Of a stretch of DNA of 14,504 bases, positions 14,407 through 14,504 are shown one piece after another. The stretch comes from Nitrospira sp. (GTDB lineage Bacteria; Nitrospirota; Nitrospiria; Nitrospirales; Nitrospiraceae). Where the stretch lies: assembly GCA_025935475.1 (NCBI GenBank), contig JAICVE010000023.1, forward strand, positions 1 to 14,504. Reading direction: 5' to 3'. The notes beneath the pieces were generated by a model. That model saw nothing but the letters and a program-made list of their open reading frames with translations. It did no database searches and was not told where the DNA came from. The position numbers and the translations under genes were made by a program. Each line of letters begins with the position of its first letter. The first letter of the stretch is position 1.

Positions 14407-14504
14407 ATGGCAACAACAATCGCCCCCTCCGCTTCACCGCTCACTCCTGAGTTGATCGAATCGGTGATCAGCAACCTGCCCATCCAGGGCCGAATCATGC
14501 TGCG
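14407..14504 (+). CDS. Start of a protein gene, C-terminal part beyond the window
   Basis: An open frame starts with ATG at 14407, 11 bases after the stop of the 70-residue protein, and runs open to the window edge, giving the first 32 residues: a Ser/Thr/Pro-rich opening (MATTIAPSASPLTPELI) followed by a helix-like segment (IESVISNLPIQGRIML). No Shine-Dalgarno sequence is clear. The family cannot be identified from this fragment. Short length and lack of a stop keep confidence moderate, though position and amino-acid composition favour a real gene. Confidence 0.55.
   Translation, partial: MATTIAPSASPLTPELIESVISNLPIQGRIML

Overview
The window is a stretch of GC-rich bacterial chromosome, densely coded, with no RNA genes, insertion sequences or CRISPR arrays that I can see. 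Protein content and style suggest a Nitrospira-like organism (phylum Nitrospirota): a chlorite dismutase/HemQ-family protein, the order cinA, thpR, recA, recX, alaS, ruvX, mltG, and several orphan secreted or membrane proteins. This taxonomic call is an inference from family resemblance, not a database match.

Positions 1-7975, all on the minus strand, read right to left as recA, recX, alaS, ruvX, mltG, deoC, a PilZ-domain gene and a phosphopentomutase-like gene cut by the window edge. The first seven are packed as one likely operon: ATGA overlaps at recX/alaS and mltG/deoC, gaps of 4, 7 and 26 bases, and a 77-base ruvX/mltG overlap. It combines recombination (RecA with its modulator RecX), translation (AlaS), RNA processing (RuvX), peptidoglycan glycan-chain release (MltG), deoxyribose-phosphate breakdown (DeoC) and c-di-GMP sensing (PilZ). 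The terminal deoB-like gene has its own promoter-like sequence and an altered metal-binding active site.

Positions 8097-9722 hold a small secreted protein (minus) and a divergent response regulator with an altered HD-GYP domain (plus). They sit between recA and the thpR-cinA pair, a set often adjacent in other bacteria, so this looks like an insertion into a conserved neighbourhood. Positions 9719-11677 carry thpR and cinA on the minus strand; the regulator and thpR converge with overlapping stop codons.

Positions 11712-14504 are more accessory: an orphan secreted protein (minus), a divergent intergenic region with two palindromes, a tandem 10-base-period repeat and a clear TTGACA promoter, a Cld/HemQ-family haem protein, two hairpins (one a strong terminator-like stem), a polytopic membrane protein, a 70-residue acidic protein and the start of another gene.

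I did not find a clear new multi-gene system. The most notable signals are three family members with altered active sites or distal pockets (DeoB-like, HD-GYP, Cld/HemQ), a recurrent arrangement suggesting leaderless transcripts, and a strong hairpin ending 10 bases before a start codon.
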